In this document: in pieces, positions 37,105-45,226 of the stretch | Numbering within the stretch: the first letter of the stretch is position 1 | Layout of the letters: the number at the start of each line of letters is the position of its first letter | From: Sipunculus nudus | Lineage: Eukaryota > Annelida > Sipuncula > Golfingiida > Sipunculidae | DNA: 64,000 nucleotides | Assembly (NCBI GenBank): GCA_026874595.1 | Contig: CM049315.1 | Location: 39,574,164 to 39,638,163 of the forward strand | Direction of reading: 5' to 3' | The notes under the pieces: model-generated | The model's database searches: none | The model's input: the letters and a program-made list of their open reading frames with translations, nothing else | What the model was told of the DNA's origin: nothing | Program-made: the position numbers and the translations under genes

Positions 37105-37652
37105 TGCATCACTAAAGTCAATGTCATGGGTTTCACGTGACAACTTTCCGGTGTTTTACTGAAGCCGACTTCACGATTTCGGGCGTGGATATTTGTCACT
37201 TGGAATTTATCTTCCCAGATTTTATGTTGGTATATACTGGGATAATTCAATGTATCAGCCGGTGTCACATGGATGGGAGTACTACGGGTTTCAAAGATCC
37301 GTTTCTTTTTATCTGCAGGCACTTTGGGAACGTAGTGAAAATTCCTTTCGTAAAACACGTCACAGTCACTGAATTCTAGCACGGAAGTGCGGTAGGCCCA
37401 GATTAAATCTTCTAAAGACTCATCTCTGCGGCAGCGGAAATGATCATCATGAAATTCCGACACGTCACACAGTAGAGAGAACAGCTTGGAATTACACCCA
37501 CCTCGTGGACAGTTGAACGAGTGTCCGTACCAAGCAGAAAAACTGTAATCGTTTTCAGGATACTTGGCTAAATGTGTTTTACAATGCTTGCAAGGACGTT
37601 GACGAGATCCCCAGTGCCCAGGCAGACCAAGCTGGTGACGACTATATGCCAT
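37101..37652 (-). CDS. Unknown putative zinc-binding protein
   Basis: 183 residues, ATG at 37652, with a TATATAAA box at 37679-37687. Cysteines at residues 21 and 24 (CKHC), 48 and 53 (CPRGGC), 62 and 74 with nearby histidines suggest a zinc finger of uncommon spacing. The rest has no recognisable domain. It lies upstream of and overlaps the Cys/His-rich gene by ATGA; the shared composition suggests that the two small proteins work together. The 37690-37824 leader region carries several ETS-like CCGGAA motifs. Confidence 0.7.
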   Translation of the reverse strand: MAYSRHQLGLPGHWGSRQRPCKHCKTHLAKYPENDYSFSAWYGHSFNCPRGGCNSKLFSLLCDVSEFHDDHFRCRRDESLEDLIWAYRTSVLEFSDCDVFYERNFHYVPKVPADKKKRIFETRSTPIHVTPADTLNYPSIYQHKIWEDKFQVTNIHARNREVGFSKTPESCHVKPMTLTLVMQ

Positions 37653-37678
37653 GGTTTCTGTGAAGATGCGGGACCCGG

Positions 37679-37687
37679 TTTATATAC
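37679..37687 (-). promoter_or_regulatory. TATA-like box of the 37652 gene
   Basis: GTATATAAA on the minus strand, about 30 nt before the ATG. Confidence 0.65.
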
Positions 37688-37689
37688 CC

Positions 37690-37824
37690 GACTGCCGTGG
37701 GGGACCGGTACAAAGTAGACCGGAAGGGTTTAAAAAAATTTCATGGGGTTCCGGCAGTGTTATGCAAGGATCATAGGCAACGGAAGTACGGGGAGGGGAA
37801 CCGGAACTGTTTGAAAAAAAATCA
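37690..37824 (-). promoter_or_regulatory. Promoter region with CCGGAA motifs
   Basis: Intergenic stretch upstream of the 37652 gene. It holds ACCGGAAG (37719-37726), AACGGAAGT (37779-37787) and AACCGGAAC (37799-37807). These match the ETS-type core also found before the polymerase and tandem-PC4 genes. Confidence 0.45.
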
Positions 37825-39099
37825 TCAATTACATGGTTTAAAGTGCAATTGCATAAATATTTTACCTCCGGGGATAAAAATAGCGTTATGGCCTGACGGA
37901 TGTTTGAATTGAAAGGTCATATCAGAGTACCACCCGCTTAGACATTCATGATAATTAGTAGTGGTTAAGGGGTGATGGTAGGTGGAAGAAAATAATTCAC
38001 GGATGCGGCTGTAAGGTTTTCGAAATGAGAGCACTGGGTTTTTATACGTACTTTCAATTAAACAGGCGTCTTCAGGGCGGTTCGCATTGGCTTCGGGCCG
38101 GGCGTGTATTGTAGCCAAGACCCGTTCAGGCCCTTCATCTTTTTTAGGATTAAAATCTTTAATTTCTCGGAACGTATCAGGGCGTGTAAAATCCGTATGC
38201 ACTTCCAGGATGGATTCAATTTCATTGATACGGATTTGATTTTGAGCGACCCGAGGGTAATGTACCTGAAAACAGGCTTTGTCTGTATTTTTCTTGTCAT
38301 TTTTTATTCTCAAATGCGAATGTAAAACCCGTTCCCAATTTAAATCCATGACATTCCATTTGTTTTTATTTACGACATATGTGGAACCTATAATGGGTTC
38401 TTCAATTTCATATTCATATAAATCCCGATTAAATCCAAACATGTGTCGGAGCTTGGGATGCATTTCTAATTTGAAATGATGGTCATAAGTATTATTATCC
38501 GTACCAGAGACAACTGACTTACAGGATGTATCGTGTATTCCTGGGAAAGCCAGTCCATAACTAACATTTTCACCACTCTTATCGTTTTTGTCTGTAGTTC
38601 CAGCCAAAACACGTTGGACTAAACGTACAATTCCTACTTCATTATTTTCATGTTGGGATCCTTCTAAATGTAATTCTGTTTTTAATTGATTTAATTCCTC
38701 TATTATATTTTTTAGAGCTTTTAAAGATCCTACATAGACCATACGATCTAATTGTTTTCTTCCACCGGCCCTATTTTGCCATTTTCGAAAAATAAAATGA
38801 CGGGGATAATATCCTGGTTCTAAATAGGTTTGTGCGGAATAGGTAGTGGTTTCTTTAGTGGTTTTATGAATTTTAGTATGAACCAGACGTAAAAAACATT
38901 CCTTTTCATGAACGGTATACCAAGCGGATGGGAATGTTAATTGGGTTAAACTCACTTCCCACGGGCCATAATGAGGATGCAAGAAAAGTTGGGGGGATAA
39001 ATTCACTTTAACTTGACCGTTTAATGCAGATTCATTTTCAATGATTTTCTCAATGGAAATAAAAAAATCACTGGTACGGTACGAGGTCGGGGGATCCAT
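37825..39099 (-). CDS. Capsid-associated 'WEVxLxxLxxPSAW' family protein, paralogue A
   Basis: 424 residues from the ATG at 39099. An upstream ATG at 39129 is excluded because a TATA box (39134-39143) sits about 5 nt before it. It is collinear with the neighbouring 420-residue protein. Shared segments are the N-terminal 'HPHYGPWEVSLTQLTFPSAW' block with a following 'HEKEC' string, a 'YYPR' segment, a central 'HFKLEMHPKLRHMFGF' block, 'ATIHARPEANANRPED' and a C-terminal 'FIPGGKIFMQLHFKP'. Polinton-type elements in invertebrates carry proteins with a DWEVGLxEISYPxxWYN start and a G-x-V-x-V-T-L-H-F end. I think these are minor capsid or penton-type proteins, but I cannot prove the fold by eye. 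Confidence 0.75.
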   Translation of the reverse strand: MDPPTSYRTSDFFISIEKIIENESALNGQVKVNLSPQLFLHPHYGPWEVSLTQLTFPSAWYTVHEKECFLRLVHTKIHKTTKETTTYSAQTYLEPGYYPRHFIFRKWQNRAGGRKQLDRMVYVGSLKALKNIIEELNQLKTELHLEGSQHENNEVGIVRLVQRVLAGTTDKNDKSGENVSYGLAFPGIHDTSCKSVVSGTDNNTYDHHFKLEMHPKLRHMFGFNRDLYEYEIEEPIIGSTYVVNKNKWNVMDLNWERVLHSHLRIKNDKKNTDKACFQVHYPRVAQNQIRINEIESILEVHTDFTRPDTFREIKDFNPKKDEGPERVLATIHARPEANANRPEDACLIESTYKNPVLSFRKPYSRIRELFSSTYHHPLTTTNYHECLSGWYSDMTFQFKHPSGHNAIFIPGGKIFMQLHFKPCN

Positions 39100-39133
39100 G
39101 TTCAACTCCCTTTCAAACAGAACGGACAAGGGG

Positions 39134-39143
39134 TTTTATATAC
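39134..39143 (-). promoter_or_regulatory. TATA-like box deciding the 39099 start
   Basis: GTATATAAAA on the minus strand, about 35 nt before the ATG at 39099. It overlaps the stop region of the upstream gene. Confidence 0.7.
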
Positions 39144-40398
39144 CCCTCCTACGTTTACGTCGAGGTTTAAAATACAATTGCATGAATAAATCCCCACCCG
39201 GGATAAAATTGACAGGATAACCGTTTGGATGTTTGAATTGAAATTTCAGTTCAGAATACCACCCGACTCGGCATTTATGATACTGATGAAAGGTGGCATG
39301 GTAATTAGTGGTGGATGATAGATATTGGCGAATAGTGCTGTAAGGTACATTGAACCCGATAGCCGCTGATTTAAAAGTACTTTCAATAAAACATTGGTCT
39401 TCAGGGCGGTTAGCATTGGCTTCAGCTCTAGCGTGAAATGTAGCTAAAACACGGGTTGCACCTTCATGATGGTGGGCATTATGAAACGTATCGGGTTCAG
39501 TAAAATCGGTGTGGATTTCAATAATACATTCCATTTCATTGGGGCGTATATCCAGTTGGTTTACACAAGGGTAATGGGTTTGATAATTATATTTCACAGT
39601 TTTATTATCTGTTACATAAACGTCACTATTTTTATTTTCTTTATAAGTTTCTAATTCACCTCCCTTTTTTATTATCCAATCATTAATATCCTCTGTTTTA
39701 GACATAACAAATAAAACTTCATCACATTTTTTAGCCGCCCGTTTCTTTAAAACGGTATCTCTGAACCCCATCATATGTGCTAATTTTACATCCATTTCTA
39801 ATGAATACGTATGATCGCCAGATGTTTCATCTATGGGAAATGCAATTCCCATTCGCATATTTTGTTTTTTATCTTTGGAAGACCTTGACCCACCTCCTGG
39901 AAATACGGAATCAAATAACCGAACCAGTTGAGGATTAATATATTTGGTCCCGCTATCACTTTTTTCTTGTTCAGATCCGGTTAAATTTAATTGATCTTTT
40001 TGGGCATTTAATTTCGTAAAACAATCTTCTAAAGCTTGCCATAATCCGACCCCTCTAGCTGTACTGAATTCATTATCTTTATCGGTTTCTTTTCCGTACA
40101 TGAATAAGCGGGGATAATAGCCTGCGGGGACATATTCTTTAATAGAGTATTCATCCGTTTTGGTTTTATGAGTCAGTTTTACCCAACATTCATTTTCATG
40201 GATATTGAACCAGGCACTCGGATGACTTAACCGGGTAAGAGCCACTTCCCAATCACCCGCCCGGGGATGCAACATCAATTCCGGTTCGATTTTAAATTTA
40301 ATTACATTGCCTTTAGTAATGGAATCATACACAGGACCTTGGGCTTTTAAGTTCAGGTAAAAAGGTTGGGTTTGGATTAAAGACGGGTCGGACGCCAT
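39136..40398 (-). CDS. Capsid-associated 'WEVxLxxLxxPSAW' family protein, paralogue B
   Basis: 420 residues from the ATG at 40398. The frame is open to 40464, but the TATA box at 40427-40434 lies between, so the shorter start is favoured. Begins MASDPSLIQTQPFYLNL and carries 'RAGDWEVALTRLSHPSAW', 'YYPRLFMYG', 'YSLEMDVKLAHMMGF', 'ARAEANANRPEDQCFIES', and ends 'FIPGGDLFMQLYFKPRRKRR', with a basic tail absent from paralogue A. The two genes are adjacent and tandem, 36 nt apart, consistent with gene duplication inside the element. Likely a virion protein (minor capsid, penton or spike base); no enzymatic motif is seen. Confidence 0.75.
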   Translation of the reverse strand: MASDPSLIQTQPFYLNLKAQGPVYDSITKGNVIKFKIEPELMLHPRAGDWEVALTRLSHPSAWFNIHENECWVKLTHKTKTDEYSIKEYVPAGYYPRLFMYGKETDKDNEFSTARGVGLWQALEDCFTKLNAQKDQLNLTGSEQEKSDSGTKYINPQLVRLFDSVFPGGGSRSSKDKKQNMRMGIAFPIDETSGDHTYSLEMDVKLAHMMGFRDTVLKKRAAKKCDEVLFVMSKTEDINDWIIKKGGELETYKENKNSDVYVTDNKTVKYNYQTHYPCVNQLDIRPNEMECIIEIHTDFTEPDTFHNAHHHEGATRVLATFHARAEANANRPEDQCFIESTFKSAAIGFNVPYSTIRQYLSSTTNYHATFHQYHKCRVGWYSELKFQFKHPNGYPVNFIPGGDLFMQLYFKPRRKRRRGI

Positions 40399-40426
40399 TT
40401 TCCATTCACATCTCACACACCGTTCG

Positions 40427-40434
40427 TTTATATA
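40427..40434 (-). promoter_or_regulatory. TATA-like box deciding the 40398 start
   Basis: TATATAAA on the minus strand, about 30 nt before the ATG. Confidence 0.7.
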
Positions 40435-40517
40435 GGAAACAAGACAGGATATCAAAGCAAACATTTTTTATTTTTTCTTTTCATAAACACACATGCAAAT
40501 GATGATCAAGCACAAAG

Positions 40518-41132
40518 TCAATATTCGTCATCAGATAAAGTCTCTGAAAACATAAACTCAGGATGGTTCCCGCAAGCCACAGCGGCTTCAATATTGCCAT
40601 GCTCTTCTTGACAGGCAATCAGATTCACAATATCATCAATATGTTTCACAACTTCAGCCCATACGTCGATAAACAATGCTGCTCCAGTTTTACTGGGGAA
40701 CCGTTTGCCTTCTTTGAAGTTGTAGTACCATTCTCGGATGTTGACGATGTTCGGCCAGGCACTTCCGCAGCTGACAGCGACGATCCGTGTATCGGGAAAA
40801 TTAGGGTTGCCCGGTGATAAGGTGAAGCGGTAATCTTTATGGCTATCGTGGAGAACTTCAATGACAGTGTTATTGACTTTATCAATATTGGTAGCCAATT
40901 TACGGAGTTCTTCAGGTGTTAAAGTCACGCCCTTTTTAGCCACAGGCATGCCTTTACTCCAGCACCCGATTTTCACATTGTACCCTTGAGGTGTCGCAAA
41001 CCACCAGTTGTTTTCACTACCGCCCAGAAAGACTTTTCGGGAAGCTCGGCATTCATCGTGAACCACCATACTTTCTGTTGCTGGTGCGGGCGGTGTCAGC
41101 TTTAACTTCTTAGCGGGTCGTGGGTTGTTCAT
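40518..41132 (-). CDS. Tandem PC4-like ssDNA-binding protein
   Basis: 204 residues from the ATG at 41132; the frame is open to 41309 but that extension reads through the promoter. A c-Myc-like basic signal (RPAKKLKL, 4-11) precedes two PC4/Sub1-like folds. Fold 1, about 31-90, has 'SRKVFLGG', 'YNVKIGCWSKG' and 'KKGVTLTPEELRKL'. Fold 2, about 101-172, has 'NIVNIREWYYNFKEGKRFPS' followed by a helix 'ALFIDVWAEVVKHIDDI'. PC4 proteins bind single-stranded DNA and stimulate transcription; with a protein-primed polymerase in the element, coating displaced strands is a natural job. The acidic tail (SDDEY) is usual in ssDNA-binding proteins. PC4 domains normally dimerise, so a tandem pair may be a built-in dimer. 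Confidence 0.75.
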   Translation of the reverse strand: MNNPRPAKKLKLTPPAPATESMVVHDECRASRKVFLGGSENNWWFATPQGYNVKIGCWSKGMPVAKKGVTLTPEELRKLATNIDKVNNTVIEVLHDSHKDYRFTLSPGNPNFPDTRIVAVSCGSAWPNIVNIREWYYNFKEGKRFPSKTGAALFIDVWAEVVKHIDDIVNLIACQEEHGNIEAAVACGNHPEFMFSETLSDDEY

Positions 41133-41318
41133 GACGGTAGCCGTAGTAGACTGAGTCTTGTCACATGATACCCCTGTATTAATACTGGCGAGGACCGGAA
41201 GTGACTGATAAAAATTCCAAGACACCGGAAATACTTTACACAAAAAAAAGAAACCGGAAATACTTGATAAGAAATAAAGGGTATAAATTTTTCTGGTTTT
41301 ACTCATCAATAATCAATC
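41133..41318. promoter_or_regulatory. Divergent promoter with three ACCGGAA(A/G)T motifs
   Basis: Separates the tandem-PC4 gene (minus) from the RING-like gene (plus). ACCGGAAGT at 41194-41202 and ACCGGAAAT followed by ACTT at 41224-41232 and 41253-41261, the last two about 29 nt apart. GTATAAATT at 41281-41289 is the plus-strand TATA box, about 37 nt before the ATG at 41319. No clear minus-strand TATA box was found. Confidence 0.6.
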
Positions 41319-43367
41319 ATGTGGCGTAACACACACAAATCAGAAGTATGGAACGGGTGTTTAAAATCTGTCTGGACGGATTCCCCGTTTATCGGGCACC
41401 GGTACGGGCCTATAGAAGAACCTTTCCAAGTCTTGTCCAACATCTACTTCAACCGGCAAAAAATCCAACCCGCTACGGTTTTGGCAACCGACAAACACAG
41501 CTGTGCCTGTTTGATTTGTAAAAAACGAGCAGCCAATGTCTTAACGGGATGCCACACTTGTGTATGCAATTTTTGTATCAAGTACAGACTGATTACTTTG
41601 GAATCCGAAGATAGAATGTATTTGACATTTTGCCCGGCCTGTGGAAAATATACTGCAGTCTTAGGAGTTATTGTGAGAGAATTTTGTACGACCCGCTGTT
41701 GCAATGTTCCACCACTCCGTGAAGAGTTCCGGCCATATTTACACCCGGAAGATTTAACGGAAGAGACATTACAAAAACGGCAAGAAATTGTTGATGGGTT
41801 TTACGCAAGTTTAGGCAGTGACGAGCCTTTTAACAGTGTAGTGTGTGCACGAGGGATAGAGAGAGATACTCCACCGGTTTTGGAATGGATGAAATATTTT
41901 TTCGATGAAGAGCAATCATGTTCGAACCCTGCCGACATCATGTGCCGGGTTTTTCTTCATGATAATAGTGACAGGTACAAAGTTATATATCCTAACCGTG
42001 GGATATGGAAAATGTGCCCATCGTGTTACAATGACATGTCATTGGTAGTAAGCCTATTGTTAGCGCATTCGAGACACGTGACCCCCCGGCAATTTCAAAC
42101 GATGATGCGGTCATCTCCGTTCGCGTTATGTGACAGCACCGTGTGTGTGAAATTGAATTTTTCAGACAGAAGGGAACGGATCCCCGATGACAACAATGTC
42201 GACTTTTTATCTTTGGACGACCTCCCATCCGAAGTCTCGCAGTTTTTTATGGGGTATGGGTTAAGGTATTTGACAAACTATCTTCCTTTTCCTTTTGTAT
42301 TCACATCATGGCAACATAATTCAGGAGTATTTGATGCGCAGTTTCCGGAATTTGTTGATTGTTTTTTGTACATCTGTTACAACGGGGTGATGTTAACGCA
42401 AACGATCCCTGCCCCTCCCAAGACTTTACCGGCCCCCACATACCCGCTGGTCGACTGGAACGGACAAATGTGCTATCTGGGACACCAACTGTATTTCGTG
42501 TTAAAGAACTTGAAAGAAAACGAGCATGTACCTTGTTTTTATTCACGCGTGTGTACCAAGTACGTGTTTGACAAATTCAAAATCACGGGGCGGGAAGGAA
42601 TGATACGCCCGTTAGATTTATTGTCTTCGGAATGTTGGCAATTGATCCATGACTATTTTTCAGAGTCGCGTAAAATCCACAGTGTGGCCATGAACCAATT
42701 GATTTTACGGGCGGGGTACGAACAAGAATTGAAACTGACACCGTTGGGCCTTGTAGAATCGGATCGAGTGTCTTTACAAAGTTGGTGTTTGAAAAAACTC
42801 CCTCAAGGATTTGAAAATTTAAAACAAGCGTTTGAAGAATACATGGGAGAATACGGCGACGTGATTTTGTTACAAGCACAGCTGGAAAGAGAAGCATCGA
42901 TGGTCTGGTGTCAACTAGGGGATGGGCGCAAAATCTTTGCGTACGATTCGGCGCTTCCGATTTCGTGCGTTTATCCGAAACCTCCAGGGATCATTGAAAC
43001 GGAACCGGACCAAATCAATTTCTTTGCCAAGATCAGGAACAGCGATGGGATGATGATTGAAAATCCCCAGTCCATGGAAAATAAGCACGGGAAATTAAAT
43101 ACCGTATCGTGTTGTTTAGTGTTTGCCTGTGAGATGAAAACAGAATGTGCACCCGACAGTGGAAGTCGAATGTTGATAAAAATTCAGAAAACAGATTCAG
43201 ATGATATAAGTGTGACGCGGTCCATGGGCTTCGGCAGCAATTTAGTGGATGAAGATCATTTTGTTTCCTCGTCGTCTGAAGATGAAGGTGTGTTCGATGA
43301 TGAACTCAATGAAAATGTTATTCAAGGACAATTGAACGTTTACCAAGTGGGCGATTTCAATGAGTAA
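41319..43367 (+). CDS. Large protein with N-terminal RING-like zinc finger
   Basis: 682 residues, one of two plus-strand genes. Residues 64-108 hold CLIC (64-67), CHTCVCNFC (78-86) and CPAC (105-108). The order C-x2-C-x10-C-H-x3-C-x2-C-x18-C-x2-C is close to a RING finger of the IAP/Mindbomb type, with one residue missing between the third cysteine and the histidine. RING proteins are usually ubiquitin ligases, and viral ones often act on host defence proteins; that role is inference. The remaining 570 residues match nothing I know. The C-terminus is acidic and serine-rich (SSSSEDEGVFDDELNE). It is divergently paired with the tandem-PC4 gene through ETS-like motifs, pointing to early expression. 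A poly(A) signal AATAAA lies at 43480-43485. Confidence 0.7.
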   Translation: MWRNTHKSEVWNGCLKSVWTDSPFIGHRYGPIEEPFQVLSNIYFNRQKIQPATVLATDKHSCACLICKKRAANVLTGCHTCVCNFCIKYRLITLESEDRMYLTFCPACGKYTAVLGVIVREFCTTRCCNVPPLREEFRPYLHPEDLTEETLQKRQEIVDGFYASLGSDEPFNSVVCARGIERDTPPVLEWMKYFFDEEQSCSNPADIMCRVFLHDNSDRYKVIYPNRGIWKMCPSCYNDMSLVVSLLLAHSRHVTPRQFQTMMRSSPFALCDSTVCVKLNFSDRRERIPDDNNVDFLSLDDLPSEVSQFFMGYGLRYLTNYLPFPFVFTSWQHNSGVFDAQFPEFVDCFLYICYNGVMLTQTIPAPPKTLPAPTYPLVDWNGQMCYLGHQLYFVLKNLKENEHVPCFYSRVCTKYVFDKFKITGREGMIRPLDLLSSECWQLIHDYFSESRKIHSVAMNQLILRAGYEQELKLTPLGLVESDRVSLQSWCLKKLPQGFENLKQAFEEYMGEYGDVILLQAQLEREASMVWCQLGDGRKIFAYDSALPISCVYPKPPGIIETEPDQINFFAKIRNSDGMMIENPQSMENKHGKLNTVSCCLVFACEMKTECAPDSGSRMLIKIQKTDSDDISVTRSMGFGSNLVDEDHFVSSSSEDEGVFDDELNENVIQGQLNVYQVGDFNE

Positions 43368-43479
43368 CAAAGACTACTGAACTGTAAAATGTAAACACGC
43401 ATTAAGAAGAAATGAAGTAAAGTTAAATAATGATAAAAATACATTCAAAGATAAAATCACTGAGTGTAGTTAAAAAAAT

Positions 43480-43485
43480 AATAAA
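43480..43485 (+). terminator. Poly(A) signal of the RING-like gene
   Basis: AATAAA about 115 nt after the stop codon, in the 150-nt gap between convergent genes. A second AATAAA at 43522-43527 overlaps the end of the major capsid gene. Confidence 0.5.
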
Positions 43486-43518
43486 AATATAATTGCATTT
43501 AGTAATATGTGACGTTTT

Positions 43519-45180
43519 TTAAATAAAGGATTTTAAAACTTGACGTGATTTGTCTATTGTGATTTCACCATCCATTTCATAGTATGCAATGAGTGTGTGT
43601 TGGTTTGTGAGTGTGGTTTCAAATGCCAGTTCCATTCTCAATACCCCTACAATCGGATCCTGAATATATTTTTCATCCGATGCTAATGTCGGTGAAAAAT
43701 CCACTGCAAAAAAGGTGTACCCTTTCCTGTAATCTTGGTACGAAATATCCACACCCAAAGCCCCTCTCACTACTCCGACCGTATTTAATGTATCAATATA
43801 TTCCCGTTTCCAATCCCTACTCCATTTAGGTTCATATGGGAAAATAGGTACAGAAAAATTATTCATGTACACTTGTATTTTATTGGCTTTTAAATTATCG
43901 AAGAAATAAGGGTTTTCTTTTTCATTCCCGCGAACCGCAGAACTTTTAACAAACCCAAAAATCATTCGTCGGGGCATTTGACCTTGTAACATATTTACAA
44001 GATTCGCTTCGGTGCCATTTGTCGGTAAATCATAAGTACGCATAAAGGAATGTTTTAATGGGTACCGAATCGGTAACCCCTTACTTAAATTAGCTTCCAC
44101 AGCTTGTTGAAACCGGAAAGAAGGTTTAACTTTACGTATATCCAAATACATGTTAGTTATTTTTAATTCTCCTTTTTGTGTGACATCAGTGTTTGTAGAA
44201 TCCCGCATAATATAAAATTGTGGATTAGATTGAAAATCAAAAGTCACTTTAATATTAACACCATTAATAATAAATTTACTTTGAGTGGTTAAATCTGCAT
44301 GAATAGGAGCTTTAAAAGTAATTTCTTGTGAAATTTCAGTATTTTCACAAAAAGGATCATTATTAGGGAAAAATTGTAAAAACCGGTTTAACATCCCGTA
44401 ATTTTTATCCACCGAAGCGGTTAAAATAGAATATTTAGCTTTATCATCTTTTATTTCTAAACCCACAGGTCCCAACGCTGTAGGAATAAACCGAACTTTC
44501 ATTAAATTGGAATCTTTACTAAAGAATACTTTAACGTATGGACGCCAATCACTACACACAATTTTATTTTTGTTATTTTTTTCACTACACTCGGTGTTTT
44601 TGTTAGCTGCATCACGTGACCATGCATACAAATCTTTGTTTGCACTGTTATCATTATTTTTTTCCCCCTTTATCGTTTCTTCCCAATGCGTGTTTTTAGT
44701 CTTAAAGTTAGTAGTATCTGGAAACGCATTGAATTTTCCCGGTGTATCTTTAAACCACCCTGTCATGGCCGATAAACCAGTTTCTTTAAATTCTTGATTA
44801 AATGAAAGTAAATTTTCTAAATAGGCTCGATAGGCATACATGTTATCCAACGTATTCAATTCCGTTCCTTCCATTTCCATTCTGACTTGTTTCCATAAAC
44901 TGTGAACAATATTGTTCACGGGAGAAACAAAATCGGCCAGCCATTTTTGACATGGGTGACCCGCCTGCGTGGTTATTTTTAATTTAACGATCATAAAAGA
45001 ATTGGCCCAATCGATATATTCATTACTATCCCCATTGATAACAAATTCAACGGGACCTCCAGTTTTGTACGAAGGGGTTAAAGAATCGATTTTAACCGTT
45101 CGTCCTTGTGAGATAGAATCTTGTTTCGTGCCTCCAGTAAATAATGCCGTGTTTTGAACGAGATCGCCACCCCCGTCCAT
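43519..45180 (-). CDS. Double-jelly-roll major capsid protein, paralogue 1
   Basis: 553 residues, ATG at 45180, TATA box at 45216-45223. It is a member of the Polinton/adintovirus hexon family, often labelled 'F54H12.2-like' in animal genomes. Diagnostic stretches are 'GGPVEFVINGDSNEYIDW', 'SPVNNIVHSLWKQVRMEMEG', 'YAYRAYLENLLSF', 'WFKDTPGKF', 'ITFKAPIHADL', 'GQMPRRMIFGFV' and 'GVDISYQDYRKGYTFFAVDF' followed by 'SPTLASDEKY'. These proteins form the pseudo-hexameric trimers of the icosahedral shell. The copy is intact. It is homologous end to end with the adjacent paralogue 2, differing mainly by an inserted lysine/asparagine-rich loop near residues 165-225. Confidence 0.92.
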   Translation of the reverse strand: MDGGGDLVQNTALFTGGTKQDSISQGRTVKIDSLTPSYKTGGPVEFVINGDSNEYIDWANSFMIVKLKITTQAGHPCQKWLADFVSPVNNIVHSLWKQVRMEMEGTELNTLDNMYAYRAYLENLLSFNQEFKETGLSAMTGWFKDTPGKFNAFPDTTNFKTKNTHWEETIKGEKNNDNSANKDLYAWSRDAANKNTECSEKNNKNKIVCSDWRPYVKVFFSKDSNLMKVRFIPTALGPVGLEIKDDKAKYSILTASVDKNYGMLNRFLQFFPNNDPFCENTEISQEITFKAPIHADLTTQSKFIINGVNIKVTFDFQSNPQFYIMRDSTNTDVTQKGELKITNMYLDIRKVKPSFRFQQAVEANLSKGLPIRYPLKHSFMRTYDLPTNGTEANLVNMLQGQMPRRMIFGFVKSSAVRGNEKENPYFFDNLKANKIQVYMNNFSVPIFPYEPKWSRDWKREYIDTLNTVGVVRGALGVDISYQDYRKGYTFFAVDFSPTLASDEKYIQDPIVGVLRMELAFETTLTNQHTLIAYYEMDGEITIDKSRQVLKSFI

Positions 45181-45215
45181 GATGGAACTAATTCATTTGT
45201 GAAATGAAAAATGCC

Positions 45216-45223
45216 TTTTATAC
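45216..45223 (-). promoter_or_regulatory. TATA-like box of capsid paralogue 1
   Basis: GTATAAAA on the minus strand, about 36 nt before the ATG at 45180. It overlaps the 3' end of capsid paralogue 2. A mini-frame ATG-AAT-TAG lies between the box and the start. Confidence 0.65.
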
Positions 45224-45226
45224 TTT

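Noticed and set aside
39127-39129. Upstream ATG for capsid-associated paralogue A
   Set aside because: A TATA box ends about 5 nt before it, so it is probably not in the mRNA; the ATG at 39099 fits better.
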